Shown here: piece after piece, positions 1 to 5,198 of the stretch
How the letters are laid out: the number at the start of each line of letters is the position of its first letter
How positions within the stretch are numbered: the first letter of the stretch is position 1
Source of the DNA: Oscillospiraceae bacterium
GTDB taxonomy: Bacteria; Bacillota; Clostridia; Oscillospirales; Acutalibacteraceae
Assembly: GCA_003486665.1 (NCBI GenBank)
Contig: DNGF01000015.1
Location: 6,892-12,089 of the forward strand
Reading direction: 5' to 3'
Length of the DNA: 5,198 nucleotides
Notes under the pieces: generated by a model
What the model saw: only the letters and a program-made list of their open reading frames with translations
What the model was told of the DNA's origin: nothing
The model's database searches: none
Made by a program: the position numbers and the translations under genes

Positions 1-1
1 C

Positions 2-292
2 CCGAAGCCGACATTTGACGAGAATAAAGATATGCCAAATTTTCCGGGTTACGAAAACAAATCTCCCGGTAATGGATTTGAATGGAGGGGCAGTTCTTCT
101 CCGGAAGACAATAAAGGAAATTGGTACAATCAAGAAACCGGAGAAAGCTATCACTGGGATGTGAACCATAGTGAAGGAAAAAAACCACATTGGGATTACA
201 AACATCCGGAAGGTTGGAAAAGAGGATATAGAATTTTTGAAGATGGAAGCTGGGAACAAAAATTTTTTGAAGGAGCTTTTTGTTATGGATAA
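2..292 (+). CDS. C-terminal toxin domain of a polymorphic toxin (toxin-37-like), 5' partial
   Basis: The reading frame is open from base 2 to a TAA at 290-292, so the 96 residues seen are the tail of a larger protein that begins left of the window; the ATG at 32 is internal. The sequence is rich in Trp, Gly, Pro and His, with landmarks GFEWRG (residues 25-30), KGNWYN (38-43), TGES (46-49), PHWDY (62-66) and YRIFEDG (76-82). This spacing resembles, from memory, the polymorphic toxin type 37 family (Ntox37), a C-terminal tip found on secreted contact-dependent or Rhs-type toxins and predicted to act as a nuclease in target cells. The catalytic chemistry cannot be read from the sequence; the conserved His and Asp residues (H51, D53, H56, H63, D65) are candidates. 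The stop codon overlaps the start of the next gene by 8 bases, the usual layout for a toxin and its immunity gene. The delivery domains are outside the window. Confidence 0.62.
   Translation, partial: PKPTFDENKDMPNFPGYENKSPGNGFEWRGSSSPEDNKGNWYNQETGESYHWDVNHSEGKKPHWDYKHPEGWKRGYRIFEDGSWEQKFFEGAFCYG
271..275 (+). promoter_or_regulatory. ribosome binding site deciding the immunity gene start
   Basis: AGGAG lies 9 bases before the ATG at 285, inside the last codons of the toxin gene. It supports 285 over the in-frame ATG at 171, which would sit deep inside the toxin coding sequence. Confidence 0.75.
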
Positions 293-770
293 CAACTGGA
301 TAGAGGAATGCTATAACACATATTATAAGCAGTATTTTAAAGGAATGAAGTATAAAAAATCGGCATGGATTGATTACGGAGATCCGGAGAGCCATGAACA
401 TTGTCTTTTTTGTGCAAAACGAATCAGTTGCAGCGATACCGTTGATAACGATCAACAGGCATATGAATCATCCGATGAGCGTGCATGGCTTTGCTCAGAT
501 TGTTTTGAAGAACTTCTTTCCTATCACAAAATAGCACTTGTTCCGAACACCGTTGCGATGGTTGAAACGGGATTGAATGAAAGAAAAACCGTAACTTTTT
601 CATTAAACAATGAAAGATATGTTTTGAAAAAAACGGATGACATAATTTGTGTTTCTCACAACGAAAAAGAAAGCAATTATTCAAGCTTTTCTGAGATGGT
701 AAGCAAGCAAAAATTTTACAATAAAAACCTTGATGAAGTAATTGACAAAATCTTCATGTCGATTACATAA
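285..770 (+). CDS. probable immunity protein with two CxxC pairs
   Basis: This is a 161-residue, soluble-looking protein with no signal peptide or membrane segment. Its start overlaps the toxin stop (ATGGATAA, 285-292), which implies translational coupling. The cognate immunity protein is conventionally encoded immediately after a polymorphic toxin, so the role inferred is binding and neutralising the upstream tip in the producing cell. Residues 38-73 carry two Cys pairs, C40-x2-C43 and C70-x2-C73, set in HCLFCAKR and WLCSDCFEE, which look like a treble-clef or zinc-ribbon zinc site. The ends are acidic and aromatic: an N-terminal helix-like stretch (residues 3-20) with WIEECYNTYY, and a C-terminal stretch rich in Lys and Asn. 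I cannot assign it to a named immunity family. The alternative, an unrelated zinc-ribbon protein, is less likely given the overlap. Confidence 0.68.
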   Translation: MDNNWIEECYNTYYKQYFKGMKYKKSAWIDYGDPESHEHCLFCAKRISCSDTVDNDQQAYESSDERAWLCSDCFEELLSYHKIALVPNTVAMVETGLNERKTVTFSLNNERYVLKKTDDIICVSHNEKESNYSSFSEMVSKQKFYNKNLDEVIDKIFMSIT

Positions 771-774
771 AAGA

Positions 775-820
775 CACCGACAGGGATCAATTTGAAATCC
801 TGTCGGTGATTTTTATTTTT
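775..820 (+). terminator. Rho-independent terminator, probably bidirectional
   Basis: A perfect 10-bp stem (775-784 with 799-808, arm CACCGACAGG) with a 14-base loop is followed by ATTTTTATTTTT (809-820). It ends the toxin/immunity transcript. On the minus strand the same stem follows the stop of the converging gene at 813 and is followed by a short T-rich run (complement of 765-774), so it may stop both transcripts. Confidence 0.85.
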
Positions 821-1238
821 CAATATAGCTTTCCATACATTTGCGAATCTCTTTGAACGCTTTCATTGCATTCGACGGCAAAAGCTGCCTGCTCGAAATT
901 TTATATGCCCCCGCTTCGCCGTCTTCGGAAACCGCTATTCGAACCGTTGTTATTTCCTCATCGTTGACAAGGATCGGATTCTCGGCTCTGGTGGACCATC
1001 GCAGCATTCTGTATCTGTCAACGATTTTTGCAAGCTCATCAAATATCTCAATGCCGATATCGTAATATCTTTCACGGTCAAATGTTGCCTGGTTGACCAC
1101 GTTTGACACTGCAAGCTCAGCTGTTTCATCACCCGTCTTTGACGCTCTGAGCGAATAAGCTCCGCCCTCAATTCCGCCGCTGACGGTGTATTCACATTTG
1201 ATAATATCGCCCTTGCGTTCGGTTCTGAATTCTGCCAT
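813..1238 (-). CDS. hypothetical protein, 141 residues
   Basis: I do not recognise this protein. It is small and charged (many Glu, Arg and Lys), with no signal peptide, membrane segment or Cys cluster (only C15 and C134). The N-terminal half alternates short hydrophobic and polar residues, as in beta strands (MAEFRTERKG, then a Gly-rich stretch at 20-28, then ELAVSNVV). Residues 60-81 look helical, a further strand-rich part (87-115) follows, and a C-terminal helix covers roughly 122-140. It is most likely a small cytosolic alpha/beta protein. I chose the start at 1238 because GGAG (1247-1250) stands 8 bases before it; the in-frame ATG at 1253 would add five residues but has no ribosome binding site. 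It is transcribed alone: tcdA upstream ends in its own terminator and the immunity gene converges from the other side. Its reading frame is clean over its whole length, which supports a real gene. Confidence 0.7.
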   Translation of the reverse strand: MAEFRTERKGDIIKCEYTVSGGIEGGAYSLRASKTGDETAELAVSNVVNQATFDRERYYDIGIEIFDELAKIVDRYRMLRWSTRAENPILVNDEEITTVRIAVSEDGEAGAYKISSRQLLPSNAMKAFKEIRKCMESYIEK

Positions 1239-1276
1239 GGTTTTCACTCCCATTCATTATATTTTATCCTGATTTT

Positions 1277-1305
1277 ATTTTATCAAAACGGGAAATAAAA
1301 CGCAA
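1277..1305 (-). promoter_or_regulatory. possible promoter of the 141-residue hypothetical gene
   Basis: On the minus strand, TTGCGT (1305-1300) and TAAAAT (1282-1277) are separated by 17 bases, which would start transcription near 1270, about 30 bases before the start codon. The -35 box matches consensus at only three of six bases and the region is AT-rich throughout, so other placements are possible. Confidence 0.3.
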
Positions 1306-1360
1306 TGTATATTAAAATTTTCAATATAAAAAATAAGCCCTGCAATTTGTGAACTATAAC

Positions 1361-1388
1361 GAAAAAGGACTGTGCAAAACAGCCCTTT
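1361..1388 (-). terminator. terminator of the hydE-tcdA operon
   Basis: Read on the minus strand, a 10-bp stem (1388-1379 with 1373-1364, AAAGGGCTGT with ACAGTCCTTT, one G-U pair) and a 5-base loop lie a few bases past the tcdA stop (1393), with TTTTT at its 3' side running into TTCGTT. The G-U pair forms only on the minus-strand RNA, so the hairpin is stronger in the tcdA direction. Confidence 0.75.
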
Positions 1389-1392
1389 CGTT

Positions 1393-2169
1393 TTATGCTC
1401 CTATTCCTCTGCCTTTGAAGCCCGTGATATCCTTTATGACCTCGCCTGCGATTATCAAACCAACAACCGACGGGACAAAAGCCGTACTTCCCGGCACCTG
1501 TCTGCGCTGTGTGCATTTTCTCGCCGTTCCGGGAGGGCAGATACAATGCTGACGGCAGCTTATCGCCATATCGTCAATCGGTGTTATCGGCAGCTCTTTT
1601 GAATAAACCACCTTGAGTTTTTTTATCTTTCTTTTTTTCAGCTCGGTTCGCATTACCTTTGCCAAGGGGCAGACCGAGGTCTTAAAAATATCCGTGACCT
1701 CAAACGCTGTCGGATCGACCTTGTTGCCTGCGCCCATTGAAGAAATTATCGGTGTTTTCGTTTTGTTCGCGTTTTCGACCAGCGCAAGCTTACCAGTGAC
1801 CGTATCAATTGCGTCAACAATATAATCATACTGTGAAAAGTCGAATTGATCGGCTGTTTCGGGCGTATAGAAAATCCTGTGCTTATTCACAATTGCATCG
1901 GGATTTATCTCGGCAATTCTTTCTTCGGCAACGTCAACCTTGTACTTGCCGACGGTTTTGCGAGTTGCAAGAAGCTGACGATTGATGTTCGTCAGGCAAA
2001 CCTTATCATCGTCGATCAAATCAAGTGTGCCGACTCCAGAACGTGCAAGCGCTTCGGCGGTGAAGCTGCCGACTCCGCCGATTCCGAAAATCGCAACACG
2101 GGAGTTTTGCAGCTTTTCCATTGCCTCGTGTCCGTATATAAGCTCTGTTCTTGAAAACTGATTAAGCAT
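1393..2169 (-). CDS. tcdA: tRNA threonylcarbamoyladenosine dehydratase TcdA
   Basis: This is an E1-like (ThiF/HesA/MoeB) enzyme that uses ATP to dehydrate t6A at position 37 of ANN-decoding tRNAs to the cyclic form ct6A, in the cytosol. At 258 residues it is close to the family length of about 260-270. Visible motifs are the N-terminal FSRTELIYG (5-13), the Rossmann nucleotide loop GIGGVGS (29-35), the acidic LIDDD (51-55), NINRQ (61-65), the VDAID strand (118-122), SMGAGNK (144-150) and the C-terminal PGSTAFVPSVVGLIIAGEVI block (226-245). An unusual part is residues 205-219, with four Cys (C205, C209, C211, C219) around HCICPPG, which could bind metal or an Fe-S cluster. The start at 2169 is 2 bases after the hydE stop, with GAGGA (2176-2180) 6 bases before it inside the hydE end, so translation is likely coupled to hydE. 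No partner such as CsdA/CsdE is visible in the window. Confidence 0.9.
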   Translation of the reverse strand: MLNQFSRTELIYGHEAMEKLQNSRVAIFGIGGVGSFTAEALARSGVGTLDLIDDDKVCLTNINRQLLATRKTVGKYKVDVAEERIAEINPDAIVNKHRIFYTPETADQFDFSQYDYIVDAIDTVTGKLALVENANKTKTPIISSMGAGNKVDPTAFEVTDIFKTSVCPLAKVMRTELKKRKIKKLKVVYSKELPITPIDDMAISCRQHCICPPGTARKCTQRRQVPGSTAFVPSVVGLIIAGEVIKDITGFKGRGIGA

Positions 2170-2171
2170 AA

Positions 2172-3212
2172 TTATTCCTCGATTTTTCTGACATTTCCTA
2201 TGTCCGTTACAATTTTGTACCCTGCCGATTCGACCCGTCTTTCAAGACATCCTCGGCACTGAGCCGCTTCCTCGCCTGTGCAGATTTTATTTTCATACAG
2301 CGAATATAATTTACGCACCGAAACGGGCGACAGATTCGGCATAACAACATTTGCGCCTGCTTTCAGTCCAAGCTCACGCCCCTGCGGATGAATTGTTCCG
2401 AGCGCCGTTGTTGACGGAATGAGCACATATGGGAACATCAGCCGCAATATTGATACCAGCCTGAGAGTCAGCATTACATCGCCGTTTTTGAACCCGGCAA
2501 ACGGCGTATCGGCATGAGTGATATACGGACCTATGCCTATCATGTCGGGCTTTAGCTTCTGTAAAAAGCGAAGATCGGAGATCAAATTCTCCGTTGTTTG
2601 ATAAGGGGAACCGACCATGAAGCCCGAACCGACCTGGTAGCCTATATCTTTCAAATCATAAAGACAGCGTTTGCGGTTTTCAAGGCTCATTTTTTCGGGA
2701 TGAAGCCTGCCGTAGTGGATACTGTCGGCTGTTTCATGCCGAAGCAGGTATCTGTCCGCACCCGCATCAAAAAAAGCCTGATAGCTTTCTCTCGGCTTCT
2801 CGCCGATAGAAAGAGTCACCGCACAATCAGGATAACAGCGCTTAATTTCCGAAACTATATCGCAAATCATTTCATCCGTATAATAGGGGTCTTCGCCGCC
2901 CTGCATAACAAAGGTACGGAATCCGAGGCGATAGCCCTCGTTACAGCAAAGAAGAATTTCATCTTTTGTAAGGCGATAACGCTCGGCATTTTTGTTGTCG
3001 CGCCTTATTCCGCAATAGTAACAATTGTTGCGGCAGTAATTTGTGAATTCGATAAGTCCGCGGATATAAACCTTGTCGCCGTAGTTTTCTCTGCGGCGGA
3101 TGTCGGCGGCTCGTGCGAGCGGCTCATTAAAGCTGCCGTTTTCAAACAGCAGTTTCAGCTCATTGTCGGACAAATCGCCCGTTTCAAAAAGCTTGTTAAC
3201 CAAATCATTCAT
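2172..3212 (-). CDS. hydE: [FeFe]-hydrogenase H-cluster radical SAM maturase HydE
   Basis: This is a radical SAM enzyme that, with HydF and HydG, assembles the binuclear iron subcluster of [FeFe]-hydrogenase; HydE acts on the iron-cysteine-carbonyl-cyanide intermediate. Its 346 residues match the usual length of about 350. The [4Fe-4S]-SAM motif is C60-x3-C64-x2-C67 within FTNYCRNNCYYCGIR, preceded by the HydE-typical IRGLIEF (50-56). MQGGED (103-108) is the SAM-binding GGE-type motif, and a TIM-barrel pattern follows with GSGFMVGSPYQT (195-206) and IGIGPYI (225-231). C311, C319 and C322 near the end match the position, as I recall it, of the auxiliary-cluster cysteines of the Thermotoga maritima protein. 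BioB and PylB are related alternatives but fit the first motif less well. The start at 3212 is backed by AAGGCGGTGA (3217-3226). It is the first gene of an operon with tcdA; no hydrogenase, hydF or hydG is in the window. Confidence 0.9.
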   Translation of the reverse strand: MNDLVNKLFETGDLSDNELKLLFENGSFNEPLARAADIRRRENYGDKVYIRGLIEFTNYCRNNCYYCGIRRDNKNAERYRLTKDEILLCCNEGYRLGFRTFVMQGGEDPYYTDEMICDIVSEIKRCYPDCAVTLSIGEKPRESYQAFFDAGADRYLLRHETADSIHYGRLHPEKMSLENRKRCLYDLKDIGYQVGSGFMVGSPYQTTENLISDLRFLQKLKPDMIGIGPYITHADTPFAGFKNGDVMLTLRLVSILRLMFPYVLIPSTTALGTIHPQGRELGLKAGANVVMPNLSPVSVRKLYSLYENKICTGEEAAQCRGCLERRVESAGYKIVTDIGNVRKIEE

Positions 3213-3216
3213 ACTG

Positions 3217-3226
3217 TCACCGCCTT
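3217..3226 (-). promoter_or_regulatory. ribosome binding site of hydE
   Basis: AAGGCGGTGA on the minus strand differs at one base from the full anti-Shine-Dalgarno complement and sits 4 bases before the ATG at 3212. This indicates strong initiation and fixes the start. Confidence 0.75.
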
Positions 3227-3264
3227 TTCCGAGAATTAACCTATTAAAATGATAGACTTTTTAT

Positions 3265-3293
3265 ATTATATAAAAGTATGTGGTAAAAGTCAA
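3265..3293 (-). promoter_or_regulatory. sigma-A type promoter of the hydE-tcdA operon
   Basis: On the minus strand, TTGACT (3293-3288) and TATAAT (3270-3265) are exactly 17 bases apart, with one mismatch to consensus. Transcription would start near 3258 and leave a leader of about 45 bases before hydE. No operator or riboswitch-sized structure is visible in that short leader. Confidence 0.75.
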
Positions 3294-3340
3294 TATTTAA
3301 GAATATAAATATCGCGTTATGAATAAAATCATACCAAACG

Positions 3341-3390
3341 AAAAAAATAATAAAAAAGCTATTGACAAAACCGCTAAAGAGTAATATAAT
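3341..3390 (+). promoter_or_regulatory. consensus promoter of the initiator tRNA
   Basis: TTGACA (3362-3367) and TATAAT (3385-3390) are separated by exactly 17 bases, a perfect consensus promoter. A/T tracts at 3341-3357 just upstream resemble an UP element that would raise output further. The tRNA begins about 29 bases after the expected start point. Confidence 0.88.
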
Positions 3391-3425
3391 AATTAAGCGC
3401 TTTGAGAAAAGGCGAAACAAAATAT

Positions 3426-3501
<76 letters not shown>

Positions 3502-3506
3502 TATCG

Positions 3507-3546
3507 AGCGGATGTAACTGATTTCAGTTACATCCGCTTCTTTTTT
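3507..3546 (+). terminator. Rho-independent terminator of tRNA-fMet
   Basis: A perfect 14-bp stem (3507-3520 with 3525-3538) closed by the 4-base loop ATTT is followed by TCTTTTTT (3539-3546). It begins 6 bases after the CCA end and separates the tRNA from the next gene's promoter. Confidence 0.92.
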
Positions 3547-3557
3547 ACCTGAAAGTA

Positions 3558-3586
3558 TTGACACGGGCATCATTCGTGAGTATACT
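3558..3586 (+). promoter_or_regulatory. promoter of the nucleotidyltransferase gene
   Basis: TTGACA (3558-3563) and TATACT (3581-3586) are 17 bases apart, one base from consensus, and start only 12 bases past the tRNA terminator T-run. Transcription would begin near 3593, giving a leader of about 50 bases whose 5' end can form a small AGCG/CGCT hairpin (3597-3609). Confidence 0.75.
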
Positions 3587-3630
3587 ATAACGATTTAGCG
3601 AGAAACGCTGAATGGGTGGCATGGGCGAAG

Positions 3631-3635
3631 AGGAG
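3631..3635 (+). promoter_or_regulatory. ribosome binding site deciding the nucleotidyltransferase start
   Basis: AGGAG stands 9 bases before the ATG at 3645. The in-frame ATGs at 3612, 3621 and 3636 have no properly spaced site, so 3645 is preferred. Confidence 0.65.
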
Positions 3636-3644
3636 ATGGTTATT

Positions 3645-4295
3645 ATGTATCACTATATTGAAGATAAGGTATTTCTTAAAGATATGAAATACTTATGCTC
3701 CAATATCATCAACCAGCTTGTTCAGCTCATTAACAACGATTCCCTTATGGAAGTCGAAGCTCACCTTGTCGGCAGCGGTGCAAAAAATCTTATCACGCAA
3801 AATTCCAATGAACCGATTGATCTCGATTATAATTTGATGATAATTGATTCTGAAATCAACATCAACAACTGTAGAGAGATTAAGGAATATATCCGCAAAC
3901 AGTTTAATGTGATTCTCAATAAAAACGGATGGAATGACTGCATGGATTCCACTTCCGTATTAACAACAGAAAAACGGCATTTTACCAAAGGTAATCACAC
4001 CGAATTCAGCATTGATCTCGCCATAGTGTTCAACGATCGTAATGGTTGCCATAGATTGATTCATGAGAAAACCGGGGTTACTGCTTGGGACAGGTATTAC
4101 TGGAATTCAGTGCCCGATTCAAGGAATTTGTTTGATAAAGTTGCAGACATCAAAGACGAACATCTTTGGGACGAAGTAATTGATGAATATCTTGAAAAGA
4201 AAAACATGTATCTTCGTCGGCAAGATTATAATCATCCGTCATTTAACGTTTATGTCGAAACCGTAAATCAAGTTTTTAATAAATACTTCGATTGA
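3645..4295 (+). CDS. nucleotidyltransferase-fold protein, function unknown
   Basis: This is a 216-residue cytosolic protein (227 residues if the ATG at 3612 is used). The pattern LVGSGAKN (41-48), then PIDLDYNL (57-64) with D59 and D61, then FSIDLAIV (121-128) with D124, matches the nucleotidyltransferase superfamily of DNA polymerase beta type: a GS loop, a paired DxD and a third acidic residue on a later strand. All three carboxylates are present, so it is probably an active metal-dependent nucleotidyltransferase. A mostly helical C-terminal part follows, with DEYLEKKNMYLRRQDYNHPSF at about 180-200. It is shorter than typical CD-NTases or poly(A)/CCA enzymes. The substrate is unknown; antibiotic-modifying, MNT-like antitoxin/toxin or defence roles are all possible, and no partner gene adjoins it on the same strand. 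The gene is AT-rich: a hand count of 3841-3900 gives 19 of 60 G or C. It converges on a recombinase with a 23-base gap. Confidence 0.72.
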   Translation: MYHYIEDKVFLKDMKYLCSNIINQLVQLINNDSLMEVEAHLVGSGAKNLITQNSNEPIDLDYNLMIIDSEININNCREIKEYIRKQFNVILNKNGWNDCMDSTSVLTTEKRHFTKGNHTEFSIDLAIVFNDRNGCHRLIHEKTGVTAWDRYYWNSVPDSRNLFDKVADIKDEHLWDEVIDEYLEKKNMYLRRQDYNHPSFNVYVETVNQVFNKYFD

Positions 4296-4308
4296 ATACC
4301 CTTATCCT

Positions 4309-4337
4309 CGGAGCAGGTTTACGCCTGCTCCGGTTTT
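4309..4337 (+). terminator. likely terminator of the nucleotidyltransferase gene, overlapping the recombinase end
   Basis: A perfect 9-bp GC-rich stem (4309-4317 with 4324-4332, CGGAGCAGG) with a 6-base loop is followed by GTTTTG on the plus strand. The T-run is short. The right arm encodes the last residues of the recombinase and its stop codon lies in the loop. The minus-strand side lacks a T-run, so it acts mainly on the plus strand if at all. Confidence 0.6.
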
Positions 4338-5198
4338 GCTTCCTCAAAAGAATCATCGCACGCGCCGTATCCCTCCGGGAACAGCTCCTTCAGATTCTCC
4401 GGCGGCTCGCAGGAAATATACTCTATGGCAACACCCTCGCGGATGTCGGCGGTGTAGTTCGGACGGCACTGCGTGGGATCAATGTCCAGATACCCGACGA
4501 ACTTGTAGTAGATGACAAGGCGTTGGGTTTTGTTTTTTCCGGTCCCATGTATCTCGTACACATCAATGTGGTCAATCAGCTCGTTTAACACCTGCTTGGT
4601 CAGCGTCCGCATTTCCATAAACTTGCGTATCGCACGGATGAACTCCTCCCGCTCGTTTTCCTTTTCACCCATTTCGATCAGCTTCCTGCGCAGCATCAGA
4701 ATCTTCTTTTGTAACTGCTCGCGCTCATCGGAATATTCCTGCGAAAGAACGCAGTAATTGTCCTCCGAGGTCTTGCCGCTGAGCTTGTCCTCATAAAGCG
4801 TTTTCAAGAGCTTGGGAATAATCTCAATGCGCATTTCCGACTTGCGAAGCTCGGACTGAACCGTTTTCTTTTCACTCTCTGCCTGCTTGTTGATCTTGCG
4901 GGCAAGAATTTCTGCAAAACGGTTTTCGTCGGCTATGAGGTATTCCGCAAGCCTCCGCAGCTCCATTTCCACCACCGCTTCCACCGCATCCGCACGGATG
5001 TAGTGGCGGGTGAGGCAGGTGCCGCGGTAGTCCTTGACATAGTTGGAGCATGAGAAGTAGTGAATGTCTCTGTTCTGCGTGTTGGTGTGGTACCACATCT
5101 TACTGCCGCAGTCCGCACAGCGGAGGATGTCGCAGAAAATACTCTTCGGGCCGTTTATTTCTTTTGGCGCACGCTGGCGAGTGCTTTTCAGCCTTTTC
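4319..5198 (-). CDS. large serine recombinase, C-terminal part (5' end beyond window)
   Basis: The frame is open from the stop at 4319 to the right edge, giving 292 residues; the N-terminal resolvase catalytic domain lies outside. Internal Mets, such as the one at 5098, are not the start. Residues 20-68 form a recombinase zinc beta-ribbon: RCADCGSKM (C27, C30), FSCSNY (C50) and GTCLTRHYIR (C61). About residues 94-190 are highly charged and heptad-like, the coiled coil that controls synapsis in large serine integrases. The stretch at about 195-240, with TLTKQVLNELIDHIDVYE and then LVIYYKFVGYLD, fits the DUF4368-type end of clostridial transposon recombinases (TndX/TnpX-like). Such enzymes excise and insert conjugative or mobilisable elements between short att sites, and their genes often lie near an element end. 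A hand count of 4381-4440 gives 33 of 60 G or C, richer than the adjoining nucleotidyltransferase gene, which suggests separate origin. Confidence 0.9.
   Translation of the reverse strand, partial: KRLKSTRQRAPKEINGPKSIFCDILRCADCGSKMWYHTNTQNRDIHYFSCSNYVKDYRGTCLTRHYIRADAVEAVVEMELRRLAEYLIADENRFAEILARKINKQAESEKKTVQSELRKSEMRIEIIPKLLKTLYEDKLSGKTSEDNYCVLSQEYSDEREQLQKKILMLRRKLIEMGEKENEREEFIRAIRKFMEMRTLTKQVLNELIDHIDVYEIHGTGKNKTQRLVIYYKFVGYLDIDPTQCRPNYTADIREGVAIEYISCEPPENLKELFPEGYGACDDSFEEAKPEQA

Noticed and set aside
171..284. Upstream extension of the immunity gene to the ATG at 171
   Set aside because: It would lie inside the toxin domain in another frame and has no suitable ribosome binding site, whereas AGGAG precedes the ATG at 285.
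2598..3239. 213-residue plus-strand frame opposite hydE
   Set aside because: It is a shadow of the hydE coding strand with no ribosome binding site or recognisable domain, while HydE motifs on the minus strand are unmistakable.
3597..3609. AGCG/CGCT mini-hairpin in the nucleotidyltransferase leader as a riboswitch or attenuator
   Set aside because: Four base pairs in a leader of about 50 bases is too little structure; at most it could stabilise the 5' end of the mRNA.
4872..5118. Short minus-strand frames of 61 and 74 residues within the recombinase region
   Set aside because: They are out-of-frame shadows of the recombinase zinc-ribbon region.

Overview
The window looks like a piece of a Firmicutes (Clostridia, probably Oscillospiraceae/Ruminococcaceae-type) chromosome. 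This is inferred from a HydE-type maturase for [FeFe]-hydrogenase, a Cys-rich clostridial-style TcdA, strong AGGAG-type ribosome binding sites, and a large serine recombinase of the kind common on clostridial integrative elements. Both window edges cut through genes.

Left part (1-820): the C-terminal end of a polymorphic toxin (a toxin-37-like tip) overlaps by 8 bases a small gene with two CxxC pairs, which is its likely immunity protein. A strong hairpin closes the pair and probably also serves the converging gene on the minus strand.

Middle part (813-3212, all minus strand): a 141-residue protein I do not recognise, then tcdA and hydE. hydE and tcdA form a tight two-gene operon (hydE first, 2-base gap) with a near-consensus promoter upstream of hydE and a terminator after tcdA. 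HydE would build part of the H-cluster of [FeFe]-hydrogenase. TcdA would cyclise t6A37 in tRNA.

Right-middle part (3362-3546): the initiator tRNA-fMet has a perfect-consensus promoter (TTGACA, 17 bases, TATAAT), an encoded CCA end and a 14-bp terminator hairpin. It is divergent from hydE.

Right part (3558-5198): a stand-alone nucleotidyltransferase-fold gene has its own near-consensus promoter starting just after the tRNA terminator. Converging on it from the right edge is the C-terminal portion of a large serine recombinase (zinc ribbon, coiled coil, DUF4368-like end). Base composition changes from AT-rich to clearly GC-richer at about 4300, so this point is a candidate boundary between resident sequence and an integrated element. 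Housekeeping genes are thus bracketed by two accessory modules: toxin/immunity on the left, nucleotidyltransferase plus recombinase on the right.

No stretch longer than 300 bases lacks a gene. I saw no CRISPR array, rRNA or complete insertion sequence.
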